Shown here one piece after another: positions 1 to 9,400 of a stretch of 64,000 nt of DNA. The DNA is from an uncultured Collinsella sp. (GTDB lineage Bacteria; Actinomycetota; Coriobacteriia; Coriobacteriales; Coriobacteriaceae). The stretch is from positions 42,281 through 106,280 of the forward strand of contig CALAMG010000038.1 of NCBI GenBank assembly GCA_937925715.1. The letters are read 5' to 3'. The notes beneath the pieces are model-generated. The model was not told where the DNA came from, made no database searches, and was given only the letters and a program-made list of their open reading frames with translations. The translations under genes were made by a program, and so were the position numbers. Positions within the stretch are counted from its first letter, which is position 1. Each line of letters begins with the position of its first letter.

Positions 1-705
1 GCTGCCGTATTCGGGCAGGATCTTGGCGGGAATCACCGCCATACACGCGGCGCTGACCGCACACATAAGACCTGCTGCCAGGCCAAGCGGCGAGATATTC
101 AGGCTGGTGGGGTCGCCGCCGGTGGCGATTAAAAAGGTTCCACCCAGAGCCAGGCCAATGCCGATGACTTCGCGAGTACGCGGCATACGGCAATCGGTCA
201 CGCAGGCGTAGCCCATGATGATAACGAGCTGCAGGCACTGGAGCACCGTCGCGGTTCCGGCGTTCGTCAGGCGCACGGCCGAAAGATAGCAAAACTGGTT
301 GAACAGCAGGCCAAAAGCGGTAAAGAGCAGCAGCTGCTTGCGATCAGCGGGCGTCGTCCAAAGCTTGACCAGGCGTGCGCGGTCGCGCGTGACAACCACA
401 GCCATAAAGAGCAGGCCGGCGAGAATCTGCCGTATGCTCATAAGCCACAGCGTATCGACATGGTAGGTATCGAACAGGAAGCTCGCGCTGGTGCCCGAGA
501 AGCCCCAAAACGAACCGCCCACCAGCGTAGCCAAGACGCCCAATGCCATCTTGCGCGACGACGCATCGTTGAGGCGATCGCGCCATGCACGGCGGGTGCT
601 GCGACTGAGCTCGTCGGTGCCCTCGGGCACATCAATGTTCGATATATCGGTCATCGGCACCGAAGCCTCTGCGCCTTCGACCTGCTCGACGCACTCTTTG
701 CTCAT
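1..705 (-). CDS. DMT-superfamily permease (EamA domain), 3' end outside the window
   Basis: Reading the minus strand from an ATG at 705 gives an open frame that runs off the left edge without a stop (235 codons seen). After a hydrophilic N-terminus of about 50 residues there are repeated hydrophobic segments, including an N-terminal EamA signature (LATLVGGSFWGFSGTSA) and later LLFTAFGLLFNQFCYLSAV. EamA proteins have ten transmembrane helices and export or import small metabolites across the cytoplasmic membrane; the substrate cannot be predicted. A second EamA protein lies at 26163-27245. The N-terminal tail is longer than usual, so a downstream start is possible, but this ATG is the first in frame. 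Confidence 0.8.
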   Translation of the reverse strand, partial: MSKECVEQVEGAEASVPMTDISNIDVPEGTDELSRSTRRAWRDRLNDASSRKMALGVLATLVGGSFWGFSGTSASFLFDTYHVDTLWLMSIRQILAGLLFMAVVVTRDRARLVKLWTTPADRKQLLLFTAFGLLFNQFCYLSAVRLTNAGTATVLQCLQLVIIMGYACVTDCRMPRTREVIGIGLALGGTFLIATGGDPTSLNISPLGLAAGLMCAVSAACMAVIPAKILPEYGS

Positions 706-936
706 TCCACTCCCCCGAAACAGCCTGGAAACAATTCGGCTTACCTTACCACGGCGAAGGCATCAGCTAGAGGCTTGTCCGCTTATCGGTAGGACAATTC
801 CGCAGGCGTCTTTCCATAGCTCGATACCGCAATGGCCTTGCATTATGCGACAGCCAAATCGCGGCAGCAGGCTCTTTTGAAATGGATATAACAAAGCCCC
901 CGAATTCCACAATGTAAGCGATTTTTAAAAATGTTC

Positions 937-965
937 TTGCCACCGAGTTCAGGCTCCGTTATATT
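937..965 (+). promoter_or_regulatory. sigma70-type promoter of tRNA-Val
   Basis: A TTGCCA -35 box (937-942) and a TATATT -10 box (960-965) are separated by 17 bp and sit about 30 bp upstream of the tRNA-Val 5' end. Spacing and position are those expected for a strong tRNA promoter. Confidence 0.65.
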
Positions 966-994
966 ATCCCTTGCGCGCTTGCGCACCCTTGATC

Positions 995-1069
995 GGGCGT
1001 TTAGCTCAGGGGGAGAGCGCTTCCCTGACACGGAAGAGGTCAGAAGTTCAAATCTTCTAACGCCCACCA
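995..1069 (+). tRNA. tRNA-Val (anticodon GAC)
   Basis: The sequence folds as a cloverleaf. The acceptor arms GGGCGTT and AACGCCC pair fully, the D arm is GCTC/GAGC, and the anticodon stem CTTCC/GGAAG encloses the loop CTGACAC with anticodon GAC. The T arm AGAAG/CTTCT carries TTCAAAT. The 3' CCA is encoded (1067-1069). A terminator hairpin follows immediately, so this is a single-tRNA transcription unit. Confidence 0.96.
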
Positions 1070-1077
1070 AATGTTCG

Positions 1078-1113
1078 CAGCCTAGAGACTATGTCTCTGG
1101 GCTGTTTTGTTTT
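1078..1113 (+). terminator. intrinsic terminator after tRNA-Val
   Basis: The hairpin CAGCCTAGAGAC / GTCTCTGGGCTG has a three-base loop and is followed by TTTTGTTTT, eight bases after the CCA end of the tRNA. Confidence 0.8.
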
Positions 1114-1310
1114 ATGTCGCCAAATCCGCTGGCAGCTCCAACCGCCCAAGCAACCACCCTGCCCATGCACAAAACCGCGTCAATAGCCACCGAGGCCGAG
1201 ACCAACGCGTCTCGAACCCATCCGAGCCGCAACTTCTCGACAAAACGCCGCGATGTCTGCGCCCTGCGGTATCCTTGAGCCACTTGCACCTGCAGCACCA
1301 AGGAGCCGCC

Positions 1311-1997
1311 ATGCGCACCGAGCTCGATGTCCCCTTTTCGCACAAAGAAGAAGCCAAGGCGCTGGGCGCCAAATGGGACCGGACCAAGAAGATCTGGTAT
1401 GTACCCAGCGGCGTCAACCCCGAGCCCTTTGCCGAGTGGCTGCCCGGTGTTGACCGATCCGACCCCTCAGCGCCGTATATATATCTAGTACTGGGCAAGC
1501 GCGAGTGCTGGAAGTGTCACAAAGAGACCTCGGTCGCGGCCTTCGGCATTCCCTATCGAACCGATAACGACGAGAGCATCGCCATCGCGCACGCGCCCAA
1601 CGAAGCCAGGTACATTGCCATCGACACGGCCAACGCCAACGCACTCGCCATCGTGCCCGCTCTTGGCTGCGTGCCGGGCGAGATCCGCGACTACCTTCAT
1701 AAGCGCTGCGGCTACAAGCCCGTAGGCGCGCGAGCCTCCAAAGCCCCGTCGCTCGGCAACACGTGCACCAGTTGCGACGCGCTGCAAGGCAGCCGCTATC
1801 TGTTCGAGGAGCCCTCGTCCCCATTTGCCCTCACTGCCATCAACAAGCTGCCGGCACTGGAGTTTGTGCGCGTCGAAGTTGCCGGCGTATTTGGCGTCCC
1901 GGCCACGCGTACCGACTTTGACCAGGCGCTCTTTACCTGGGCACGCGACCATCACGCCGAGTTCCACAGGCAACTCGGCGAGGGGGTTTATTTGTAG
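1311..1997 (+). CDS. DUF5710 domain protein with two Cys pairs
   Basis: Protein of 228 aa. The start is the ATG at 1311, preceded by AAGGAG at 1300-1305; the frame is open further upstream but that part overlaps the tRNA terminator region. Residues about 2-42 match the DUF5710 pattern (LDVPFSHKEEAKALGAKWD ... KIWYVPSG), a small domain often attached to DNA-processing or primase-like proteins. The remainder carries two possible metal-binding Cys pairs, CWKC and CTSC, about 95 residues apart. Function is unknown. It stands alone between the tRNA and the opposing Zn-ribbon gene. Confidence 0.8.
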   Translation: MRTELDVPFSHKEEAKALGAKWDRTKKIWYVPSGVNPEPFAEWLPGVDRSDPSAPYIYLVLGKRECWKCHKETSVAAFGIPYRTDNDESIAIAHAPNEARYIAIDTANANALAIVPALGCVPGEIRDYLHKRCGYKPVGARASKAPSLGNTCTSCDALQGSRYLFEEPSSPFALTAINKLPALEFVRVEVAGVFGVPATRTDFDQALFTWARDHHAEFHRQLGEGVYL

Positions 1998-2034
1998 AGG
2001 CAAAAGACACTCACAGCCAACTCCTCCGCATCAC

Positions 2035-2319
2035 CTATCCCTCGTCGCCGGCGTCGTACACGATATCGAGGCCACAAACAGGGCATTTCTCCGGATACAC
2101 CGGCATATGAACGCCTGTCCGTTTTCTCACTTCGTCGCTGAGTCTGTCGCGCGCATCGATAAACCGAATGTCGAGACACGGTATTTGCGAGCCGCAGCAA
2201 GGGCAGGTGACGACAAACGACGCGCAATCAACCTCTACGCTCGGAAACATATTGTTGTCTATAAGGGCACACGGCAGTTTTCCGTACTTCCCCATCGCAA
2301 TATCGCCTCGCCAGCTCAT
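2035..2319 (-). CDS. small zinc-ribbon protein of unknown function
   Basis: Protein of 94 aa. The start at 2319 (MSWRGD) is preceded by GAGGGGAG; the frame extends 24 codons further upstream without a better site. Two CxxC knuckles are visible, CPCC near the middle and CPVC near the C-terminus, with a further Cys after each (GSQIPC, GLDIVYD region), which suggests a single zinc ribbon. It lies 122 bp downstream of the HNH nuclease gene on the same strand and could be cotranscribed with it. No family was recognised beyond the metal motif. Confidence 0.6.
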   Translation of the reverse strand: MSWRGDIAMGKYGKLPCALIDNNMFPSVEVDCASFVVTCPCCGSQIPCLDIRFIDARDRLSDEVRKRTGVHMPVYPEKCPVCGLDIVYDAGDEG

Positions 2320-2441
2320 ATACGCTCCCCTCTCGCTATACAAATCAGGAAGAGCATGCACCGGCGGGCGTGCGCGAGATCGCATCGCCACGCGATCCGA
2401 TCAAACAACACGATCGTCAAAGAATGCCAAAGCCAAATACG

Positions 2442-3524
2442 CTAATACGGCAGAAGCCCCGCCTTTTCACGCTTCTTTTCCGAGCGATCGAACTCAATGC
2501 GATGGGCCTCAAGAAACACCGTATCGGGTCGCCACTGACGCTCATCCGGCTGCCTTAGCGTCGCACCCGCAAAGGAAGCGTAGTCGGTCTTATCCAGCAG
2601 GTACGATCCGCACAGCCGATATTCGCCGCAAACAGGCTCAAACGAAATCAGGTGAGCATCAAATAGGGAATGAAGATCGCGCCGAAGCAGAATACCGTTG
2701 CTGGCAACCTGCGATTTGGGTCCCGAGTAATTCTCGATATGTGCAGCCTCCAGAGCTTCACTGACGCCGCAGTCCGACACCGCGCAACGGCCATCATAGG
2801 CGGCAACGAGCTGTTTGCGGAACCATTGCTGCCCCAATCGCTCGCGCCTTAACGCATAGCGGACCTTTTCGTCGTCGGTCGCACCCTGTCCGGCAAACTC
2901 AATATCGACGGGTATGTGCTTCAGATAACTCATGTCGGGCGCAAAACGAGGGTCCGGTCCGCCTTTATGAACAGGACCGTGCAGAACAAACCATCCATTT
3001 TCGGGCTCGAACCGCTCAACAAACGCAAGGCCGAGCACCTTATAGCCCACCTCGGTTGCAAATATGACTCCGACTGGGACGCCACATTCCATGCAGTTGA
3101 GCATTTTACGGTTGTAATTCTGGTCTCGAGAACCAACGGCTCCTGGCGCTTGGACCGAATACTTAATGACCCACGTACCGTCATCCAAATAGAGCGGAGG
3201 CACATCGGTGTAGAAGCTCTTTTTAGAGTTATGGACCGAAAGCGCAAAGATCTTATTGGGATCTTGCTTCACCCGATCCTGGCCCGGCCAGAAGATCCCT
3301 GAATCCCGCGTTACGGGAAAGAAGTCCGAGCCAATTCTCAAACGGTACTGATACTGAGGACTATCTTCCTTGGTGTGGTGCGGAAGGCTGGTCCAAACGC
3401 CGCCGCGCTGTTCCTCACCCAGAAACCACTCCCATGCCTCAACGTATTCGGAAGGCACGAGACTGCAGGCGCGGTCATAGCTTGGTCCATCCATCAACGG
3501 AACAGCAAGGTCAATGTCGTTCAT
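2442..3524 (-). CDS. HNH endonuclease, McrA-like architecture
   Basis: Protein of 360 aa from ATG 3524 (AGGTG 8 nt upstream; a GTG three codons earlier is less well placed). The C-terminal third holds an HNH_2-type nuclease: YDGRCAVSDCGV, then EAAHIENYSG, then ASNGILLRRDLHSLFD, which supply the Cys pair, the HI catalytic His and the N...H...F positions. The first 200 residues contain no second nuclease motif. Their place upstream of an HNH domain resembles modified-cytosine-dependent (ScoMcrA/SRA-like) restriction enzymes, but I cannot confirm an SRA fold by eye. Likely role: cutting foreign or modified DNA in the cytoplasm. Confidence 0.72.
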   Translation of the reverse strand: MNDIDLAVPLMDGPSYDRACSLVPSEYVEAWEWFLGEEQRGGVWTSLPHHTKEDSPQYQYRLRIGSDFFPVTRDSGIFWPGQDRVKQDPNKIFALSVHNSKKSFYTDVPPLYLDDGTWVIKYSVQAPGAVGSRDQNYNRKMLNCMECGVPVGVIFATEVGYKVLGLAFVERFEPENGWFVLHGPVHKGGPDPRFAPDMSYLKHIPVDIEFAGQGATDDEKVRYALRRERLGQQWFRKQLVAAYDGRCAVSDCGVSEALEAAHIENYSGPKSQVASNGILLRRDLHSLFDAHLISFEPVCGEYRLCGSYLLDKTDYASFAGATLRQPDERQWRPDTVFLEAHRIEFDRSEKKREKAGLLPY

Positions 3525-3739
3525 CGCCAGCACCTACAACCATACGAACGCGAGTCATGCCCCTCAATAATATGGCCGAGAGTCAATTATTACGAGATCT
3601 CATTCCGCGATCGGCACATCGTTGATGCTCTCGGTTTGCCGCTGGCGCGCTTGTACCCCGCTACCCCACTTCCCTGTATACTGATGTAGCACGTGTTTCA
3701 TCCGGGCTTGTTGGGCCGGGTCGTTCATGGGAGGTTCTT

Positions 3740-4231
3740 GTGGCTGTTTCGAATCCGCCTAAGGGAAGCGTTTCTTCTTCGTCCATCAAGCCGGTTACGC
3801 GCAAGGCCGTGCGTTGCCAGCGCGAGGTCGCTTGGCTTGTCACGCAGGCAGCAGGCAGGCTCGTGGCGACCACTCAGGACGTCAACGCGCCTACGCCGAG
3901 CTTTGTGCTGGCAGCGGCGCTGGATCAAGTACGCCAGCTGGAACTCGTCGCACAAGAAGACGGCAGCCATCTTGGCTACCAGGACGCTATGGCGCCCGAC
4001 CTGTTGACCTTTTGTCGCATGACCAAATTGCCCGCCGCGCCCAATACGCTTTCGGACGCAGGCTACATGTTTACGCTCTCGGGCGCGGACCTTATCCGCG
4101 ACATCTATGCATACTGCAGCGAGCTCGCCGAGCGCCACGTCTTTGACGCGGCAGAAGTCAAACCGGGAAATGTCATCAAGCTGGTTCTTAGGCTGTTCTT
4201 GATGGACGGGTTCGGGGCCATGCCGGCGTAA
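3740..4231 (+). CDS. conserved-looking hypothetical protein
   Basis: Protein of 163 aa starting at GTG 3740, with GGAGG at 3730-3734. A Ser/Lys-rich N-terminus (about 20 residues) is followed by a helical, mostly soluble domain with no transmembrane segment, Cys motif or P-loop. Codon use matches the neighbours and the reading frame dominates its region, so it is probably real. I do not recognise a family. It is convergent with the AlbA_2 gene downstream and divergent from the HNH gene upstream. Confidence 0.62.
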   Translation: MAVSNPPKGSVSSSSIKPVTRKAVRCQREVAWLVTQAAGRLVATTQDVNAPTPSFVLAAALDQVRQLELVAQEDGSHLGYQDAMAPDLLTFCRMTKLPAAPNTLSDAGYMFTLSGADLIRDIYAYCSELAERHVFDAAEVKPGNVIKLVLRLFLMDGFGAMPA

Positions 4232-4331
4232 GCCGAGTCTTTAGCATCACCGTCGACTGAGCAACAACCGCTTTACCTTAGTGGACGCCAATTGAGGGTC
4301 GATTATTGGGTCGCCTCGTCCACTAACGCAT

Positions 4332-5798
4332 TTATTCCACGCGCTCTGACAGTCGATACTTGCGGTTGCGGCTCGTCGCCGGCGCCGTGGGCTCAAGCTC
4401 GCCTTGAGCAATGAGCGCGTTGACGCGCGACCTAACCTGGGAAATTGTAAGCCCCGTGCGTTCTGCCAGCTCACGCGTCCCCAGCTCGCCGTAGTGTTTG
4501 AGTGCCGCCACAATTAAGCCCCCGCCATGATCGACCGGCTCGATCTTTGAACGGTAAAGTACGACCTTGAACCGATCGAACCCCGGGCAGAACAGGGGCT
4601 CGGCCAGACCATGCGCGCGCATGGCATCGATCATCATCGGGATGCCCGAGCCATTGCCCTCAGCCGGCGAACCTGCGCCATCCGGCAGCGGGACAATCGA
4701 CATGAGTTTCACGAGCGTCGCGTTACGGCATCGGGAGCTGCCGTCAAACAAGTTCTCGCGAGTCTTTCCCCCGTAAAGGCCGCCAGGATTTGTCACCTCG
4801 ACACGATCATCAAAGACGTCGACGGCAATCGATTGTCCACAGAACCGATCCCCGTATTCTCGATGGATTACGGCGTTGGCGATTGCCTCGCGCAGAACCT
4901 CCTCGGGAATCTCAAGCGAGTCGACACGCGAGACGCCTTGGACGGTCGAGGTTCGCCGCAAATTCTTGGCGACGGCTGCGACGGCATCCGAGATCATCTC
5001 GCCCAACGTTCCCTCACAGATTGTGCGGTCCATGAACCTCAGCGACCCCGCCATGCCCTTCTGAGTTCCCGCATGGACAGCCACGTCAATGAAGAGCTTG
5101 GGATAGAACTGCTGAGGGTAGGTGCCCACAACTAGGAGTCCAGCCTTGGTGACATTGCCCTGGGAATCAAGGATATTTAGGCGCTCCAGCTTCGTTTGTT
5201 TGTCCGGCGCGCCGCGCATTGCCCGGGGCGTCAACGAGAAAGCCCGATCTATCGTACGGTCGACCAGCGTCTCGTCGAGATTGTCCGCGCCCGCACCCGC
5301 CACCGCGTCGCGATCGCTCGGAGTCGCTCGACCGTATGACGCCAATGCGAGCACCTCGGTCGATGAAAGCGGCACATCTTTGTCATCGATGCGCTTGTAG
5401 CTGCCGCCCTGGGCGCCCCGCTCTATGACATAACAAGGCTTGCTCGACGGGTCGAGCTCCTCAATCGTGATGACCAGAACCACGGTGCCCTGGAGCTCCA
5501 CGCGCTCAATGGTGTATTTGGGCGGATTGGCCAGCTTTCCGCGACCGCCGGCATCGCCCATGCCCGCCACGAATTGGTTGAGCACTTTCTCGGTCTCGAA
5601 GTTCTCAACCGGGACAAAACCTGCGCGCTCACTCACTCCGAGCACGATGGTTCCGCCGGCAGTGTTCGCGAATGCGCTCACCGTTTCCCACACGTCGCGG
5701 GAAAGCGTCGTGGCGCTCTCCTTCGCTTCGACGTTAAGATCATCCGAGCCCATACGCCTTAAAGACTCAAGCAGACCGGTCAGCTCGTTTTCGTTCAT
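4332..5798 (-). CDS. AlbA_2 (Schlafen-like) ATP-binding transcriptional regulator
   Basis: Protein of 488 aa from ATG 5798 (AAAGGA 7-9 nt upstream; a GTG two codons earlier is possible). Residues about 10-140 form an AlbA_2/Slfn domain (LNVEAKESATTL, FANTAGGTIVLGVSE, RGAQGGSYKRIDDKDVPLS). A central region about 285-400 has the usual GHKL-like features of this family (EVLREAIANAVIHREY, DRVEVTNPGGL, RNATLVKLM, GSGIPMMIDAM). The last 50 residues are a winged helix (GTRELAERTGLTISQVRSRV). Such proteins act as DNA-binding regulators, often of accessory loci. A dense array of ATCTCTC repeats lies just upstream of its start and may be its own operator. Confidence 0.85.
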   Translation of the reverse strand: MNENELTGLLESLRRMGSDDLNVEAKESATTLSRDVWETVSAFANTAGGTIVLGVSERAGFVPVENFETEKVLNQFVAGMGDAGGRGKLANPPKYTIERVELQGTVVLVITIEELDPSSKPCYVIERGAQGGSYKRIDDKDVPLSSTEVLALASYGRATPSDRDAVAGAGADNLDETLVDRTIDRAFSLTPRAMRGAPDKQTKLERLNILDSQGNVTKAGLLVVGTYPQQFYPKLFIDVAVHAGTQKGMAGSLRFMDRTICEGTLGEMISDAVAAVAKNLRRTSTVQGVSRVDSLEIPEEVLREAIANAVIHREYGDRFCGQSIAVDVFDDRVEVTNPGGLYGGKTRENLFDGSSRCRNATLVKLMSIVPLPDGAGSPAEGNGSGIPMMIDAMRAHGLAEPLFCPGFDRFKVVLYRSKIEPVDHGGGLIVAALKHYGELGTRELAERTGLTISQVRSRVNALIAQGELEPTAPATSRNRKYRLSERVE

Positions 5799-5852
5799 CT
5801 GCACGTCCTTTCGCTCGGTCCTGCGGAGAATGCCGCGGATAGATTTCCCTCG

Positions 5853-5930
5853 TCTCTCAGTTATCTCTCGTAATTATCTCTCATTTATCTCTCTATCTCT
5901 CGGCTTAGAGATAAGAGATAGATAGAGATG
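5853..5930. repeat. ATCTCTC direct-repeat array with inverted half
   Basis: Short direct repeats of (T)ATCTCTC occur about every 9-13 bp (at least five units) and are followed by the inverted form (AGAGATAAGAGATAGATAGAGAT). The array ends 55 bp upstream of the AlbA_2 regulator start. This is a plausible cluster of operator sites. Confidence 0.6.
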
Positions 5931-6021
5931 GAATGTCTACCATTTGCTTCATCTATACATATTTTTGCTGGTAGAACAATCGGTATTGAGACAATACCAT
6001 GATTGCCTGTCTCTTTGCTGC

Positions 6022-6094
6022 TCAGTTATCTCTCATATTTTTCTCTCATCTTCCTGTCATCTCTCATATTAGAGACGAATGAGAGACGAGAGAT
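6022..6094. repeat. second ATCTCTC repeat cluster
   Basis: TTATCTCTCATA, TTTCTCTCATC and TCATCTCTCATA follow one another and then appear inverted (GAATGAGAGACGAGAGATAC). This is the same heptamer as in the 5853-5930 array. The 5931-6021 stretch between the two arrays is AT-rich and otherwise featureless. Confidence 0.55.
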
Positions 6095-6102
6095 ACGCAA
6101 GT

Positions 6103-6291
6103 GATGGACGAGCGAGGATTTTCGGACGGTCGGATATCGAGAGTGGATATTTGGACGGTTTTTGGGGCTTTTGCGGCAAATTCCGTCCAAATATCCACTC
6201 TCGTTCGATAGGTATCCGGAAATCCTCGCTCGTCCGTCCGAATATCCACTCTCGTTTGGCGAGTGTCCAATTTTCCACGCTCGTGCGGCGG
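6103..6291. repeat. dispersed hairpin repeat, family F (diverged copy)
   Basis: A long imperfect inverted repeat is built from the units GACGAGCGAGGAT, GAGAGTGGATATTTGGACGG and their complements, then CTCGTCCGTCCGAATATCCACTCTCG and AATTTTCCACGCTCGTGC. The core TCCACGCTCGTCCGTCC is shared with copies at 11110-11227 and 12510-12629. It lies between the AlbA_2 gene and the M16C protease gene, and no coding potential is evident. Confidence 0.7.
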
Positions 6292-6419
6292 GCACGCGGG
6301 ACCTATGCCCAATCCGGCTGCATCGTCTCCAGTTCGCCGCAGGGTCGCGGCCCCATATGGGTATACTCTCGAGGATTCGACTCGATTCGCCCCCGCTGGG
6401 GCGTCAAAGGAGACTGCAT

Positions 6420-9400
6420 ATGCCCACCACCTCAACCGACCCGCGCGCCGCGGCCGCTACACTGCTGGTGCCCGGCACTACCTGCCACGGCTTTGCCGTC
6501 GGGCGCCGCGAGACCGTGCCCGAGCTCGACTCGGACGCTTACGTGCTGCGACACACTGCCTCGGGCGCTCGCCTGCTGTACCTGGCATGCGACGACGAAA
6601 ACAAGGCCTTTGCCATTGGCTTTAAGACGCCGCCGGCCGATTCCACCGGCGTGTTCCATATTCTTGAGCACTCGGTGCTGTGCGGATCGGCTAAGTTCCC
6701 CGTCAAGGAGCCGTTTGTCGATCTGATCAAGAGCTCCATGCAGACGTTTCTCAACGCCATGACCTACCCCGACAAGACCATCTACCCCGTTGCCACCACC
6801 AACGAGCAGGATCTGTACAACCTGATGGACGTGTACCTGGACGCGGTGTTCAACCCGGCCATCTATACCAAGCCCACCATTTTTGAGCAGGAGGGCTGGC
6901 ACTACGAGCTGGACCTGCCGGAGAGCGTCGAGGGCGAGGGCGACGGCGGCTCCGCGAGCCTGCGCGAGGGCACGCTGCGCTATAACGGCGTGGTGTTCAA
7001 CGAGATGAAGGGTGCGCTGTCCGACCCCATGAGTGTGCTGGACGACGCCGTCAACGCCGCGCTCTACCCCGACACCGCCTATGCACACGAGAGCGGTGGC
7101 GACCCGCGCGCGATTCCCGCGCTCACCTACGAGCAGTTCCTGGACACGCACGCGCGCCACTACAATCCTTCCAACTCTTATATAACGCTCTACGGCGACC
7201 TGGACGTGGACCGCGCCCTGGCCTTTTTGGACGAGCGCTATCTGTCGCAGCCGAGTGCCGCGAGCCGCCGCATGGACGCTGCCGTCGCCGCCGGCGAGGA
7301 CCCGTCCACGATGGCGCCCAATCCGCTGGGCGTGCAGGCGCCCGTGACCTGCGAGTACAAGCGCGTCGAGATGGCCACCACACCCGAGAATGCCCTGGTG
7401 GGCCTGGGCCTGGTGCTGGGCAACGCGCTCGACCGCAAACGCACGATCGCGGCAGATATCCTGTTTGAAGCACTGCTGGGCTCCAACGAAGCGCCGGTTA
7501 AGAAGGCCATTCTGTCCGCCGGCCTGGGCGGCAACGTGGTGAGCTACACGGCGGCCGAGAGCCTGCAGCCCTACGAGCTCATCATGCTGCAAAACGCGCA
7601 GCCCGGCGTGGCGCGCGAGCTGCGCCGCGTGTTCCAGGACGCCTGCCGCGACTTATGCGAACATGGCGTTCCGCGCGAGCGCCTGGAAGCCATCATCAGC
7701 AGCAACGAATACGACCTGCGCCAGCGCGACTACGGTATCGCCGACGGCGTGGCCATTGCGTGTGACGCGCTGAGCACGTGGCTCTACGATGACGACGCCG
7801 CGACGCTGACGCTCAAGTACGGCCCGGTGTACGAGGAGCTGCGTAGCGAGCTGGACGGCAGCTATTTTGAGGATCTGCTGCGCGAGCTGGTGCTGCAGAA
7901 CGATCACATGGCACTGGTCGAGCTGGTGCCGGCGGACGCCGCCGAGGGTTCGGAGGGTGCCGAAGCCGCCGAGCTGGCAGCCAAGCGCGATGCCATGACC
8001 GATGCCGAGCTGGCCGACGTGGTCGAGCGCACGGCCGCGCTGCGTGCCGCGCAGGAGGCAGAAGACACACCCGAGGCCAAGGCCACGCTGCCGCGCCTGC
8101 GCGTGTCCGACATTGGCGAGGCGCGCCCCGAGCCGCCGCTGGTCGTAGACACGACCACGCCCATCCCCTGCCTGCGCCACGACATCCCCACCAACCGTCT
8201 GGCCTACGCCATGCAGTATTTCGACCTGAGCTGCGTCGCGTTTGAGGACCTGCCCTATGTGACACTGCTCTGCCGCCTGCTTAAGCAGCTGCCCACGCGC
8301 GAGCACTCGGCCGAGGAACTCGACAACTTGCTCGCTGGCAAGCTCGGCTTTTTGAGCTTTACGACCGAAGTCATGACGCAGCCCGACGTGGACGGCGTGC
8401 GCCCCTACCTGCTGGTGAGCGCCGGCGCCCTGTCCGAGAAGATCGATGCACTGGCGAGTCTGCCGCGCGAGGTATGGTCGAGCACGCTTTTGGCAGACGC
8501 CGACGCCGACCGCATGCGCGACGTGCTCACGCAGATTCGCATTGGGCTTGAGCAGGGCTTTATCAACAACGGCCACTCGGCGGCGCTCGGTCGCGCGATG
8601 AGCTACAGCTCGCCTTCGGCCGTGGTGCGCGAGCAGCTTTCGGGCGTTGATTTCTATCTGTTCCTGCGCGATCTGCTCGACCACTTTGACGAGCGCCTGG
8701 ACGGCCTGCGCGCCAAGCTTACCGAGCTGGCAGGCCGCATCTTTGTGGCCGACGGCTGCATGGCGAGCTTTACCGGCAGCGACGAGGACTTTGACGCGTA
8801 CTGGGATGCCGCGGGCGACCTGGGGCTGGGTGCGGGCGATGGTGCCGATGTCGGCCGCGACGCTCTCGTGGTGCCGACGCCGCGCGACCGCCACGAGGCT
8901 TTCGTGATCCCCAGCGATATCTGCTTTGCCGCACGTGCGTGCGATCCGCGTCGCCTGGGCATTGACGTGACAGGCGCTTGGGCCGTGGCTGCCAACGCGC
9001 TCTCTTACGACTACCTGTGGAACGAGATCCGCGTGAAGGGTGGTGCGTACGGCTGCGGATTCCGCGCAGCCGGCGAGCGTCAGGCGGCGTTCTACACCTA
9101 CCGCGACCCGGCAATCGACCCCTCGATTGAGCGCGTGGCGCACGCAGGCGAATGGCTCGGCAGCTTTGAGCCCGACGAGGCCGCCTTTGAGGGCTTTATC
9201 GTGAGCTGCGTGAGCGGCATGGACGCGCCGGTGAAGCCGTACGCGCTCACCAAGCGCCGCAACACGACCTACCTGGCCGGGCTCGATCCACATGCACGCG
9301 AGGAGCGCCGCGCCCAGATGCTCGCCGCCACGCCCGGTGAGCTTCGCTCGCTCGGTGCCGACGTGACGCGCATTGCGGCCGAATCGCCCACCTGCGTCTT

